Below, one piece after another: positions 12,625 through 24,404 of a stretch of 64,000 nt of DNA. The stretch spans positions 13,348,001 to 13,412,000 of the forward strand of contig JAFFSR010000229.1 of assembly GCA_017163975.1 (NCBI GenBank), read 5' to 3'. Within the stretch, counting starts at the first letter, position 1. Each line of letters opens with the position of its first letter. The translations under genes were made by a program, and so were the position numbers. The notes beneath the pieces are model-generated. The model was given only the letters and a program-made list of their open reading frames with translations, was not told the DNA's origin and ran no database searches. Origin of the DNA: Anastatus disparis. Its lineage: Eukaryota; Arthropoda; Insecta; Hymenoptera; Eupelmidae.

Positions 12625-13069
12625 GTTTTATATACAATAGGAGTAAATACGTATAACAAGCCATATGCAGATACCGAGTAAACATTTCATTATTACACAG
12701 TAGCTTTTTTTGTAACCGTTTCATTAATTCTAAAAATACTTAATATCAACCGAAGATCGTTCTAGCAAATGTAATATGCATGCGAAAAGAGCTTGCATAA
12801 ATTATTCACACTCATGAAAAATCCCGTGGTTTTAAATCCGATTGCTACAACTAAGCGTTTAAAAGATGTATCCTCGATATACTTATATTTTATACAAGTT
12901 CTCAGAAATAGCCCTAGCGTCAATCGCATTAGACGTGCATGCATGATACGATATAACCTATCTATTTACACGTGCTTCTTGACTCGATATAATATTATAT
13001 ACATAGTATGATACGACATAACCAAGCTATTAACACGTGCATTCATGATTCGGTATACGATTATATACA

Positions 13070-15375
13070 ACCTGGTATACGCGTATCAATAGCTAGGTAT
13101 AAGCTTACAGTAGTATCCTCGGTATGCATATACGTATAAATAACCAAGCTATTAACACGCGCACACACACCTCGGCATAGTAATCTCAGTACGCATACAC
13201 GCGCAAATAACCAAGCTATTTACATGCGCATACTCACCACGGTATAAACAGCTCGGTATACTAGCATATTAACCACGCTAAATATACACCGCGGTATAAA
13301 CAGCTCGTTATACTAGTATATTATCCACGCTAAATATACACCACGTTATAAACAGCTTGGTATACTAGCATATCAACTACGCTAAATACACACCGTGGTA
13401 TAAACAGCTCGGTATACTAGTATATTAACCACGCTAAATATACACCGCGGTATAAACAGCTCGTTATATTAGTATATTATCCGCGCTAAATATACACCAC
13501 GTTATAAACAGCTCGGTATACTAGCATATTAACCATGCTAAATATATACCACGGTATAAATAGCACGGTATACTAGCTTATTAACCACGCTAAATATACA
13601 CCACGGTAGAAACAGCCCGGTACAATAGTATGCCGCGCTATTTACCCGCGTATACATGCCTCGCTATACGAGCATAGGTGTATAAAAATAGCTCTATATA
13701 CTAGCATATTAACCGCGCTAAATATACACCACGGTATAAACAGCTCGGTACAATAGTATGCCGCGCTATTCACCCGCGTATGCATGTCTCGCTATACGAG
13801 CATACGTGTATAAAAATATCTCGGTATACTAGCATATTAACCGCGCTAAATATACACCACGGTATAAACAGCTCGGTATACTAGCTTATTAACCACGCTA
13901 AGTATACACCACGGTAGAAACAGCTCGGTACACTAGTATGCCGCGCTATTTACCCGCGTATACATGCCTCGCTATACGAGCATACGTGTATAAAAATAGC
14001 TCGGTACACTAGCATATTAACCGCGCTAAATATACACTACGGTATAAACAGCTCGGTACAATAGTATTCCACGCTATTTACCCGCAAACACATGCCTCCC
14101 TATACGAGCATAGACAACGAGGCATATGTGTATAAAAATAGCTCGGTATACTAGCATGTTAACCGCGCTAAATATACACAACGGTATAAACAGCTCGGTA
14201 CAATAGTATGCCGCGCTATTCACCCGCGTATGCATGTCTCGCTATACGAGCATACGTGTATAAAAATATCTCGGTATACTAGCATATTAACCGCGCTAAA
14301 TATATACCACGGTATAAACAGCTCGGTACAATAGTATGCCGCGCTATTTACCCGCGTATACATGCTTCGCTTTACAAGCATAGACATCGAGGCATATGTG
14401 TATAAAAATAGCTCGGTATACTAGCATATTAACCGCGCTAAATATACACCACGGTAGAAACAGCTCGGTACACTAGTATGCCGCGCTATTTACCCGCGTA
14501 TACATGCCTCGCTATACGAGCATACGTGTATAAAAATAGCTCGGTACACTAGCATATTAACCGCGCTAAATATACACTACGGTATAAACAGCTCGGTACA
14601 ATAGTATTCCACGCTATTTACCCGCAAACACATGCCTCCCTATACGAGCATAGACAACGAGGCATATGTGTATAAAAATAGCTCGGTATACTAGCATGTT
14701 AACCGCGCTAAATATACACAACGGTATAAACAGCTCGGTACAATAGTATGCCGCGCTATTCACCCGCGAATACATGCCTCCCTATACGAGCATAGACAAC
14801 GAGCCATATGTGTATAAAAATAGCTCGGTATACTAGCATGTTAACCGCGCTAAATATACACCACGGTATAAACAGCTCGGTACAATAGTATGCCGCGCTA
14901 TTCACCCGCGTATGCATGTCTCGCTATACGAGCATACGTGTATAAAAATATCTCGGTATACTAGCATATTAACCGCGCTAAATATACACCACGGTATAAA
15001 CAGCTCGGTATACTAGCTTATTAACCACGCTAAATATACACCACGGTAGAAACAGCTCGGTACACTAGTATGCCGCGCTATTTACCCGCGTATACATGCC
15101 TCGCTATACGAGCATACGTGTATAAAAATAGCTCGGTACACTAGCATATTAACCGCGCTAAATATACACCACGGTATAAACAGCTCGGTACAATAGTATT
15201 CCACACTATTTACCCGCGAATACATGCCTCCCTATACGAGCATAGACAACGAGGCATATGTGTATAAAAACAGCTCGGTACAATAGTATGCCGCGCTATT
15301 TAGCCGCGTTTACATGCCTCGCTATACGAGCTTAGACAACGAGGTATACGTATATAAAAATAGCTCGGTATACAC
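13070..15375. repeat. Left-arm tandem array of 52-bp and composite units
   Basis: Monomers of about 52 bp read TTAACCACGCTAAATATACA then CCACGGTATAAACAGCTCGG then TATACTAGCATA. From about 13,600 they combine with a second unit (CCGCGCTATTTACCCGCGTA ... CTCGCTATACGAGCATACGT) into higher-order repeats. Units are rich in short inverted motifs such as GGTATACTAG/CTAGTATACC and CGAGGCAT/ATGCCTCG, so single strands could fold at many points. Confidence 0.85.
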
Positions 15376-15821
15376 GTTTATGTCGTCGTAGGCCGTATTC
15401 GGTAGAATACCTATAGACCACGCTAAATTTGTATAGGCATTGCATACGTTCATGCTAATATCTCGACGATATTCTCTCTGTCAATACTCCCTTAGGGAGT
15501 ATTGACAGCTCTATACTCCCTAAGGGAGTATTGACAGATCGAGATATCACATAGCATGGCCGTATATGACGCGAGTAACATCGATTCGTAGGTTAGTGAA
15601 AACAAAAGAATGTCGTTAGATATGTCAATGTTCATACAAATTCATATAAAATCTTAACTTTACAGAATGTTTTGTTTGAACAAATTTTCAAAGTTAAACA
15701 GTTAATAAGTAAAATAAATAAGTAAATAATGACATTATTTACTTTTTTTTAATAAAACATATATCATTAATTTAAAAAAATCATTTTTATAGTTCCTCAT
15801 ACGGCCTACCAACGACATAAA
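15376..15821 (+). repeat. Cassette with hairpin B, giant element left arm
   Basis: It is bounded by inverted borders: GTTTATGTCGTCGTAGGCCG at 15376 and the complementary CGGCCTACCAACGACATAAA ending at 15821. Inside is hairpin B at about 15,478-15,537: a perfect palindrome CTGTCAATACTCCC/GGGAGTATTGACAG followed by a second near-copy. An AT-rich spacer and the shared motif AACCTACGAATCGATGTTAC (read on the other strand) follow. The same order of parts recurs at 23,349-25,845 and 59,598-59,998. Confidence 0.8.
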
Positions 15822-15827
15822 CTTATC

Positions 15828-15976
15828 TACGTAACTTGGGAGTACGAAGGATTCTGAATCCAGGCTTGACTAAAGTGCTTGTCGCTTGAGCAGCAGTCAG
15901 TCTCGATCAACTGCTACTCAAGCGACAAAGACTTTAGTCTCACCTGTATTCATCCTTCGTACTCCCAAGTTACGTA
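15828..15976. repeat. Hairpin A, giant element left arm
   Basis: This is a 149-bp inverted repeat just outside the cassette border. The base of the stem is TACGTAACTTGGGAGTACGA and the inner stem is TTGTCGCTTGAG/CTCAAGCGACAA, with a few mismatches and a short loop. It is mirrored at 16,831-16,979. Related hairpins lie at 25,851-25,986 and 59,418-59,594. Confidence 0.85.
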
Positions 15977-16830
15977 TATAACTAATATACACCTAGGTTA
16001 ACACATATGAATGCACGTATATTACGTGTGTCACGTTGATAATTTTATACTCGTCCCAAAGTTCGTCTGCATGTATTCCTAGATGCATCATGTATGTTCT
16101 CATATGAATGCGTGCAATCAAACTTTAATATTTATTTAAATAAAGAAAATGAGTTAAGCAACGTTTTATTTTTTTTCCTCTGTGATAATTTATTTAGTTC
16201 CTCTGTGATAGTTTATGGTAAGAAATTGATGAGTTTTCATTTGTTTCTTAGAGGTTATGATATTGATATACACAAGTTAAATTATTTTGTATATATACTG
16301 TATAAAGCATTATATTCCTAATTTTTTTTTCAAATAATTGACAAAATGGTGATATTAGATGATACTACTGATACTGTAAACAGTTCCAATGGAAGTGTTT
16401 ACAGTATCAGTAGTCCATTGGAACTGTTTACAGTATCAGAAGTATCATCTAATATCACCATTTTGTCAATTATTTGAAAAAAAAATTAGAAATATAATGC
16501 TTTATACAGTATATATACAAAATAATTTAACTTGTGTATATCAATATCATAACCTCTAAGAAACAAATGAAAACTCATCAATTTCTTACCATAAACTATC
16601 ACAGAGGAACTAAATAAATTATCACAGAGGAAAAAAAATAAAACGTTGCTTAACTCATTTTCTTTATTTAAATAAATATTAAAGTTTGATTGCACGCATT
16701 CATATGAGAACATACATGATGCATCTAGGAATACATGCAGACGAACTTTGGGACGAGTATAAAATTATCAACGTGACACACGTAATATACGTGCATTCAT
16801 ATGTGTTAACCTAGGTGTATATTAGTTATA

Positions 16831-17431
16831 TACGTAACTTGGGAGTACGAAGGATGAATACAGGTGAGACTAAAGTCTTTGTCGCTTGAGTAGCAGTTGA
16901 TCGAGACTGACTGCTGCTCAAGCGACAAGCACTTTAGTCAAGCCTGGATTCAGAATCCTTCGTACTCCCAAGTTACGTAGATAAGTTTATGTCGTTGGTA
17001 GGCCGTATGAGGAACTATAAAAATGATTTTTTTAAATTAATGATATATGTTTTATTAAAAAAAAGTAAATAATGTCATTATTTACTTATTTATTTTACTT
17101 ATTAACTGTTTAACTTTGAAAATTTGTTCAAACAAAACATTCTGTAAAGTTAAGATTTTATATGAATTTGTATGAACATTGACATATCTAACGACATTCT
17201 TTTGTTTTCACTAACCTACGAATCGATGTTACTCGCGTCATATACGGCCATGCTATGTGATATCTCGATCTGTCAATACTCCCTTAGGGAGTATAGAGCT
17301 GTCAATACTCCCTAAGGGAGTATTGACAGAGAGAATATCGTCGAGATATTAGCATGAACGTATGCAATGCCTATACAAATTTAGCGTGGTCTATAGGTAT
17401 TCTACCGAATACGGCCTACGACGACATAAAC
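16831..17431 (-). repeat. Mirror copy of hairpin A and the hairpin B cassette
   Basis: This is the exact reverse complement of 15,376-15,976 in the palindrome's other arm: hairpin A at 16,831-16,979, borders at 16,986-17,010 and 17,405-17,431, and hairpin B at about 17,270-17,329. I see no indels against the left arm. Confidence 0.85.
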
Positions 17432-20400
17432 GTGTATACCGAGCTATTTTTATACACATATGCCTCGATGTCTATGCTCGTATAGCGAGGCATGTATACG
17501 CGGTTAAATAGCGTGGAATACTATTGTACCGAGCAGTTTATACCGTGGTGTATATTAAGCGCGGTTAATATGCTAGTGTACCGAGCTATTTTTATACACG
17601 TATGCTCGTATAGCGAGGCATGTATACGCGGGTGAATAGCGCGGCATACTAGTGTACCGAGCTGTTTCTACCGTTGTGTATATTTAGCGTGGTCAATAAG
17701 TTAGTATACCGAGCTATTTATACCGTGGTATATATTTAGCATGGTTAATATGCTAGTATACCGAGCTGTTTATAACGCGGTGTATATTTAGCGCGGTTAA
17801 TATACTAGTATAACGAGCTGCTTATACCGTGGTGTATATTTAGCGCGGTTGATATGCTAGTATACTAAGCTGTTTATATAGCGTGGTTGATATGCTAGTA
17901 TACCGAGCTATTTTTATACACGTATACCTCGTTGTCTATGCTCGTATAGCGAGGCATGTAAACGCGGCTAAATAGCGTGGCATACTATTGTACTGAGCTA
18001 TATTTATACACGTATGCCTCGTCGTCTATGCTCGTATAGCGAGGCATGTATACGCGGTTAAATAGCGCGGCATACTATTATACCGAGCTGTTTATACCGT
18101 GGTGTATATTTAGCGCGGTTAATATGCTAGTATACAGAGCTATTTTTATACACCTATGCTCGTATAGCAAGGCATGTATACATGGGTAAATAGCGCGGCA
18201 TACTATTGTACCGAGCTGTTTATACCGTGGTGTATATTTAGCGCGGTTAATATGCTAGTATACCGAGCTATTTTTATACACATATGCCTCGATGTCTATG
18301 CTCGTATAGCGAGGCATGTATACGCGGTTAAATAGCGTGGAATACTATTGTACCGAGCAGTTTATACCGTGGTGTATATTAGGCGCGGTTAATATGCTAG
18401 TGTACCGAGCTATTTTTATACACGTATGCTCGTATAGCGAGGCATGTATACGCGGGTGAATAGCGCGGCATACTAGTGTACCGAGCTGTTTCTACCGTTG
18501 TGTATATTTAGCGTGGTTAATAAGTTAGTATACCGAGCTATTTATACCGTGGTATATATTTAGCATGGTTAATATGCTAGTATACCGAGCTGTTTATAAC
18601 GCGGTGTATATTTAGCACGGTTAATATACTAGTATAACGAGCTGCTTATACCGTGGTGTATATTTAGCGCGGTTAATATACTGGTATACCGAGCTGTTTA
18701 TACCGCGGTGTGTATTTAGCGTGGTTGATATGCTAGTATACTAAGCTGTTTATATAGCGTGGTTGATATGCTAGTATACCGAGCTATTTTTATACACGTA
18801 TACCTCGTTGTCTATGCTCGTATAGCGAGGCATGTAAACGCGGCTAAATAGCGTGGCATACTATTGTACCGAGCTGTTTTTATACACGTATGCCTCGTCG
18901 TCTATGCTCGTATAGCGAGGCATGTATACGCGGTTAAATAGCGCGGCATACTATTATACCGAGCTGTTTATACCGTGGTGTATATTTAGCGCGGTTAATA
19001 TGCTAGTATACAGAGCTATTTTTATACACCTATGCTCGTATAGCAAGGCATGTATACGCGGGTAAATAGCGCGGCATATTATTGTACCGAGCTGTTTATA
19101 CCGTGGTGTATATTTAGCGCGGTTAATATGCTAGTATACCGAGCTATATTTATACACGTATGCCTCGTCGTCTATGCTCGTATAGCGAGGCATGTATACG
19201 CGGTTAAATAGCGTGGAATACTATTGTACCGAGCAGTTTATACCGTGGTGTATATTAAGCGCGGTTAATATGCTAGTGTACCGAGCTATTTTTATACACG
19301 TATGCTCGTATAGCGAGGCATGTATACGCGGGTGAATAGCGCGGCATACTAGTGTACCGAGCTGTTTCTACCGTTGTGTATATTTAGCGTGGTTAATAAG
19401 TTAGTATACTGAGCTATTTATACCGTGGTATATATTCAGCATGGTTAATATGCTAGTATACCGAGCTGTTTATAACGCGGTGTATATTTAGCGCGGTTAA
19501 TATACTAGTATAACGAGCTGCTTATACCGTGGTGTATATTTAGCGCGGTTAATATACTGGTATACCGAGCTGTTTATACTGCGGTGTGTATTTAGCGTGG
19601 TTGATATGCTAGTATACCAAGCTGTTTATATAGCGTGGTTGATATGCTAGTATACCAAGCTATTTTTATACACGTATACCTCGTTGTCTATGCTCGTATA
19701 GCGAGGCATGTAAACGCGGCTAAATAGCGTGGCATACTATTGTACCGAGCTGTTTTTATACACGTATACCTCGTTGTCTATGCTCGTATAGCGAGGCATG
19801 TATACGGGGGTAAATAGCGCGGCATACTATTGTACCGAGCTGTTTATACCGTGGTGTATATTTAGCGCGGTTAATATGCTAGTATACAGAGCTATTTTTA
19901 TACACCTATGCTCGTATAGCAAGGCATGTATACGCGGGTAAATAGCGCGGCATATTATTGTACCGAGCTGTTTATACCGTGGTGTATATTTAGCGCGGTT
20001 AATATGCTAGTATACCGAGCTATATTTATACACGTATGCCTCGTCGTCTATGCTCGTATAGCGAGGCATGTATACGCGGTTAAATAGCGTGGCATACTAT
20101 TGTACCGAGCTGTTTTTATACACGTATACCTCGTTGTCTATGCTCGTATAGCGAGGCATGTATACGGGGGTAAATAGCGCGGCATACTATTGTACCGAGC
20201 TGTTTATACCGTGGTGTATATTTAGCGCGGTTAATATGCTAGTATACAGAGCTATTTTTATACACCTATGCTCGTATAGCGAGGCATGTATACGCGGTTA
20301 AATAGCGTGGAATACTATTGTACCGAGCAGTTTATACCGTGGTGTATATTAAGCGCGGTTAATATGCTAGTGTACCGAGCTATTTTTATACACGTATGCT

Positions 20401-21120
20401 CGTATAGCGAGGCATGTATACGCGGGTGAATAGCGCGGCATACTAGTGTACCGAGCTGTTTCTACCGTTGTGTATATTTAGCGTGGTTAATAAGTTAGTA
20501 TACTGAGCTATTTATACCGTGGTATATATTCAGCATGGTTAATATGCTAGTATACCGAGCTGTTTATAACGCGGTGTATATTTAGCGCGGTTAATATACT
20601 AGTATAACGAGCTGCTTATACCGTGGTGTATATTTAGCGCGGTTAATATACTGGTATACCGAGCTGTTTATACTGCGGTGTGTATTTAGCGTGGTTGATA
20701 TGCTAGTATACCAAGCTGTTTATATAGCGTGGTTGATATGCTAGTATACCAAGCTATTTTTATACACGTATACCTCGTTGTCTATGCTCGTATAGCGAGG
20801 CATGTAAACGCGGCTAAATAGCGTGGCATACTATTGTACCGAGCTGTTTTTATACACGTATACCTCGTTGTCTATGCTCGTATAGCGAGGCATGTATACG
20901 GGGGTAAATAGCGCGGCATACTATTGTACCGAGCTGTTTATACCGTGGTGTATATTTAGCGCGGTTAATATGCTAGTATACAGAGCTATTTTTATACACC
21001 TATGCTCGTATAGCGAGGCATGTATACGCGGCTAAATAGCGCGGCATACTATTGTACCGAGCTGTTTATACCGCGGTGTATATTTAGCGTGGTTAATATG
21101 TTAGTATACCGAGCTGTTTA
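17432..21120. repeat. Right-arm tandem array, mirror of the left array
   Basis: These are the same monomers as in the left arm, in reverse complement, but about 1.4 kb longer. Blocks of about 900 bp recur within it (compare about 17,880-18,780, 18,780-19,640 and 19,640-20,780), so it was expanded in large segments after the palindrome formed. Confidence 0.85.
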
Positions 21121-21908
21121 TACCGCGGTGAGTATGCACATGTAAATAGCTTGGTTATTTGCGCGTGTATGCGTACTGAGATTACTATGCCGAGGTGTGT
21201 GTGCGCGTGTTAATAGCTTGGTTATTTATACGTATATGCATACCGAGGATATTACTGTAAGCTTATACCTAGCTATTGATACGCGTATACCAGGTTATAT
21301 ATAATCGTATACCGAATCATGAATGCACGTGTAAATAGCTTGGTTATGTCGTATCATACTATGTATATAATATTATACCGAGTCAAGAAGACACGTGTAA
21401 ATAGATAGGTTATATCGTATCATACATGCACGTCTAATGCGATTGACGCTAGGGCTATTTCTGAGAACTTGTATAAAATATAAGTATATCGAGGATACAT
21501 CTTTTAAACGCTTAGTTGTAGCAATCGGATTTAAAACCACGGGATTTTTCACGAGTGTGAATAATTTATGCAAGCTCTTTTTGCATGCATATTACATTTG
21601 CTAGAACGATCTTCGGTTGATATTAAGTATTTTTATAATTAATGAAACGGTCACAAAAAAAGCTACTGTGTAATAATGAAATGTTTACTTGGTATCTGTA
21701 TATGGCTTGTTATATGTATTTACTCCTATTATATATAAAATACTTGGCAAATAAAAAAATATCAAATTGTTATTTTGTATCGTGTGGTTGATACAAGAAT
21801 AATCATGAACCACGATTCAGCATACTGGAGCAAATTTTACCGTTATTAATTTCTCACAGGTGGAATTCTGAATTGTCGAACTTTTATGCTACTGTGAATA
21901 CAGCCTTA

Positions 21909-22278
21909 GAAAAGTTTCTTGCATATGTGTTTGCTGAAAGACATTTATAGTAAGTAGTAGTAACTATGTGAAATGAAATAGGAAAAGTATTGTAGCTCGA
22001 TATGTCACTGGATTAACAAGAATGGCGTCAGCCTCTATGTTATTATTGGGAGTCCTGTGCATGAAACGAACTGCAACCATAAATATGCGATCAAATTTAT
22101 GTTTAAAATCAGATCCATGTTAGAATAATCCATAATATTTTTATGACTATGATCAAAAACAATTTCTCTTAATTTATTTAAACAATTTATATTTTTAATG
22201 GAAGATAATTGATGAAGTTTTTCCTTTTTCTTTAAGCAATATAAATATTCTAGAATTCCAGGTTTTCCAAATTTCACG
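21909..22278. other. Intergenic stretch, no gene seen
   Basis: AT-rich sequence between the giant element and the next MITE. A minus-strand frame at 22,035-22,283 has no recognisable domain and low-complexity composition, so I do not call it. Confidence 0.4.
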
Positions 22279-22280
22279 TA

Positions 22281-22580
22281 CACTGAAAAACCCTAATGCG
22301 GCTGAGTGTACTCTTGAGTTGAATAGATGTCGCTTTCAGAACCTAAATATTAAATTTTTTAAAATCACATCGGTTGCTTTCCAGATTACACTGAGTGTCA
22401 TCTGAGAGTACGCTGATCGCTCTTTCGATAGAGTTCGTTTACACCAGATTTTCGGAAATGACACTCAGTGTAATCTGGCACGCAATGAGTTGAATCTGAA
22501 AGTACGATTAGCGTCCACTGTTCAGAGTGGCGTGAGTGTCTACCTTTGAAAACCCTCAGCCACATTAGGGTTTTTCAGTG
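22281..22580. mobile_element. MITE with CACTGAAAAACCC ends and TA duplication
   Basis: Ends are CACTGAAAAACCCTAATG and CATTAGGGTTTTTCAGTG with TA on each side. Internally an inverted pair, CCAGATTACACTGAGTGTCA and its complement, forms a second stem. At 300 bp and non-coding it is a Tc1/mariner-style MITE judged by ends and target site. Confidence 0.85.
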
Positions 22581-22604
22581 TATATTTAAAATTTTTTCGT
22601 GTTC

Positions 22605-23243
22605 AAGGGGGTATATACATATTGCATCCTGAAAAATAAAATACAATTTTCTTATTAATGTTTAAATTAATTTTAAAATATTCAAAATACTTCCTTGAAC
22701 TGGACATAATCATCTTTATTTTAAGCCCTATTCGACTTATTTTACTCCAACCATACTCCCATGATCACTCGATGAACCTTCGAATCCATAATTCCTGCAC
22801 TGTAGATAATGAACTAATTTGATTATACCAAATGAATTTGGCTTCAGTATTGATATCATTATTGCGTGAATATAAAGTTTTGAAATTAAATGACTAAAAG
22901 TGGTAAAAAATCCAAAAATAAGGTAAAAATATTGAAATTTATAAAAAAAAATTGATATTTTCTGTGAAAAAATTAGAAATTTTTGTTGAAAAGTCAAAAG
23001 TTTTTGGTTTTTTAAAAATCCTTACATTCGCGCAAGATAACATCAATATTGAAACCAAATCCATTTGGTTAAGTCCAATTAATTCATTAGGTCATCAGAA
23101 ACTTTACGGTGCAAGAATTATGGATTCAAAGGTTCATCGAGTGATGTTGGGAATATGGCTGGAGTAAAATAAGCCCAATAGAACTTAAAATAAAGGTATT
23201 TATGTCTACTTTAAGGTCGTTTTAGATAGTATTTTATAGTACA
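22605..23243. mobile_element. Foldback MITE (GGGGGTATATACATATTG family), copy 1
   Basis: A near-palindromic element. Its left arm, starting AAGGGGGTATATACATATTG, matches the family member at 40,195-40,847, and its arms are complementary across a centre near 22,940. The right terminus is missing or scrambled after about 23,206 (a 10-bp insertion and then loss of similarity). The two opposing frames here (22737-22997 and 22952-23167) are mirror images of each other, which argues against coding. Confidence 0.75.
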
Positions 23244-23453
23244 TTACGATACACGTGCTCTAAGTGGTCCTTTTTTACACAGCGTGTAGTTTGCGCCTGA
23301 GCGCAGCGAGGGTACGGCACACGTATACGGCATACACATCGTATATTATTTTATGTCGCCGTAGGCCAAATTCGGCTCAATATCTATAGAACCAGCTAAA
23401 TTTGTATCGACATCGCGTACGCTTTGGCTCGTCTCTCAACTACATTTAAATGT

Positions 23454-23481
23454 TTCTATACGCTTTCAGTGGCGTATAGAA
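23454..23481. repeat. Hairpin B equivalent at the second cassette locus
   Basis: A 10-bp stem TTCTATACGC/GCGTATAGAA with loop TTTCAGTG. It lies between the conserved border and the conserved TGACGCGAG-like motif, where the giant element has a wholly different stem. Confidence 0.6.
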
Positions 23482-24404
23482 GCTTTCCATACGAACCCGG
23501 AGTCGTACGGATTATATATGTGTTCAGACTAGTCAACTTAGGTAGACCGAATGACGCGAGGGCGCTTATGCACATAGCTAACATTTTCTTAACCATAAAA
23601 AAATTTTGGGTTATGCAAACAGCGATGCGAAAAAATTCAAGATTCATGTTTACAAATGAAAAACAAATGAACCAGTTACAGCAACTGATTTTGACATATC
23701 ATCAAAAAATTCTAAAAAAAACATTAATATATTATTTATTAATGTTAAAAACATAAAAATAAATCGAATTAATAAAAAAAAAGTGTTACGTAAACAAAAA
23801 TGTTGCGGCGATTCGATTGAAATTATTCAATCGAACGCATTAATATGTTGGTTTTAATGTGTAGTATGTTGTGTGTGTTTTGTTTTTATTTTAAATCAAT
23901 TTTGTTATTGGGAAATATGACACCATATATATAGCTAACCAAAATGGCGTTCAATAATCGGGAAATAACATAGAATCTTATGTACTCTTGAAGCATTTTT
24001 AGTATTTTAAATAGTATTCAACATATTTGCGGTACAAAATTAATAAAATAGATAAGAGTATAAACAATTAATAAATTTAAGAAGAATTTGCAACTATTAA
24101 AGTTCTAATTAAATTATTATATACTCTAAAATCAAAATTGAGGCTAAACGCGATCAGCTGTCAATGTTATGATTACACAGGCCGCTCACACGAACATAGA
24201 TTTTCTTTCATTGTGTTGGCGTTTCTTCCGTGGTGTTACTATCTTAACCTCACTTTTTTATATTCTTCACTTCCCCATCACAAAAGATGCTGTGCTTTTC
24301 ATCTTCAATAAATTTTCTTTGTGCTTCGTTCTGTTCGGTCCAATCGAAAATATTAAGCATCAAAAGATGAATATTCTCTTATAAACCTTATTTGCTGCAT
24401 ATAC

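Larger units (their letters stand above)
12625..21739. repeat. 9.1-kb palindrome, core of the giant element
   Basis: The symmetry centre is at about 16,404. The sum of mirrored coordinates is a constant 32,807 over 15,376-17,431, so the central arms of about 1.03 kb are indel-free and essentially identical. Outward come dyad-rich tandem arrays of unequal length (left about 2.3 kb, right about 3.7 kb), then matching unique ends of about 450-600 bp with a few percent mismatch. There is no coding signal: frames at 12793, 16094, 16486 and 21373 are mirror duplicates. Confidence 0.9.
8078..21906. mobile_element. Giant palindromic TIR element (13.8 kb including an insertion)
   Basis: The outer ends are inverted repeats of about 165 bp: 8078-8244, beginning AGGCTGTATTCACAGTAGCA, and 21740-21906. 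Identity is high but not perfect. TA flanks both ends (8076-8077 and 21907-21908). Directly inside the right TIR lies the 9.1-kb palindrome. The left TIR is separated from its palindrome arm by a foreign foldback element (8,245-12,624). Splicing out that insertion in thought rejoins the arm exactly as on the right side. No transposase was recognised, so the element is probably non-autonomous. The TIR sequence does not let me name a superfamily with confidence. A TA duplication allows Tc1/mariner-like or other groups. Confidence 0.8.

Noticed and set aside
12762..13011. Overlapping frames on both strands, one also present at 21373-21573
   Set aside because: Mirror copies of the palindrome ends. 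No domain, start context or codon bias.
13070..21120. CRISPR-like or centromeric array
   Set aside because: There are no regular repeat-spacer units, the context is eukaryotic, and the units are confined to the two arms of a TIR-bounded element. A centromeric role cannot be judged from one window.
12625..21739. Palindrome as a pure assembly artefact (reverse-complement mis-join)
   Set aside because: Arms differ in array length and have mismatches, outer TIRs have a TA duplication, and a half-copy exists independently at 59.4 kb. Long-read confirmation is still desirable.
23424..23756. 110-codon plus-strand frame in the second cassette
   Set aside because: It spans hairpin B and the border region of a non-coding cassette, and an opposing frame of similar length exists. 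No domain.
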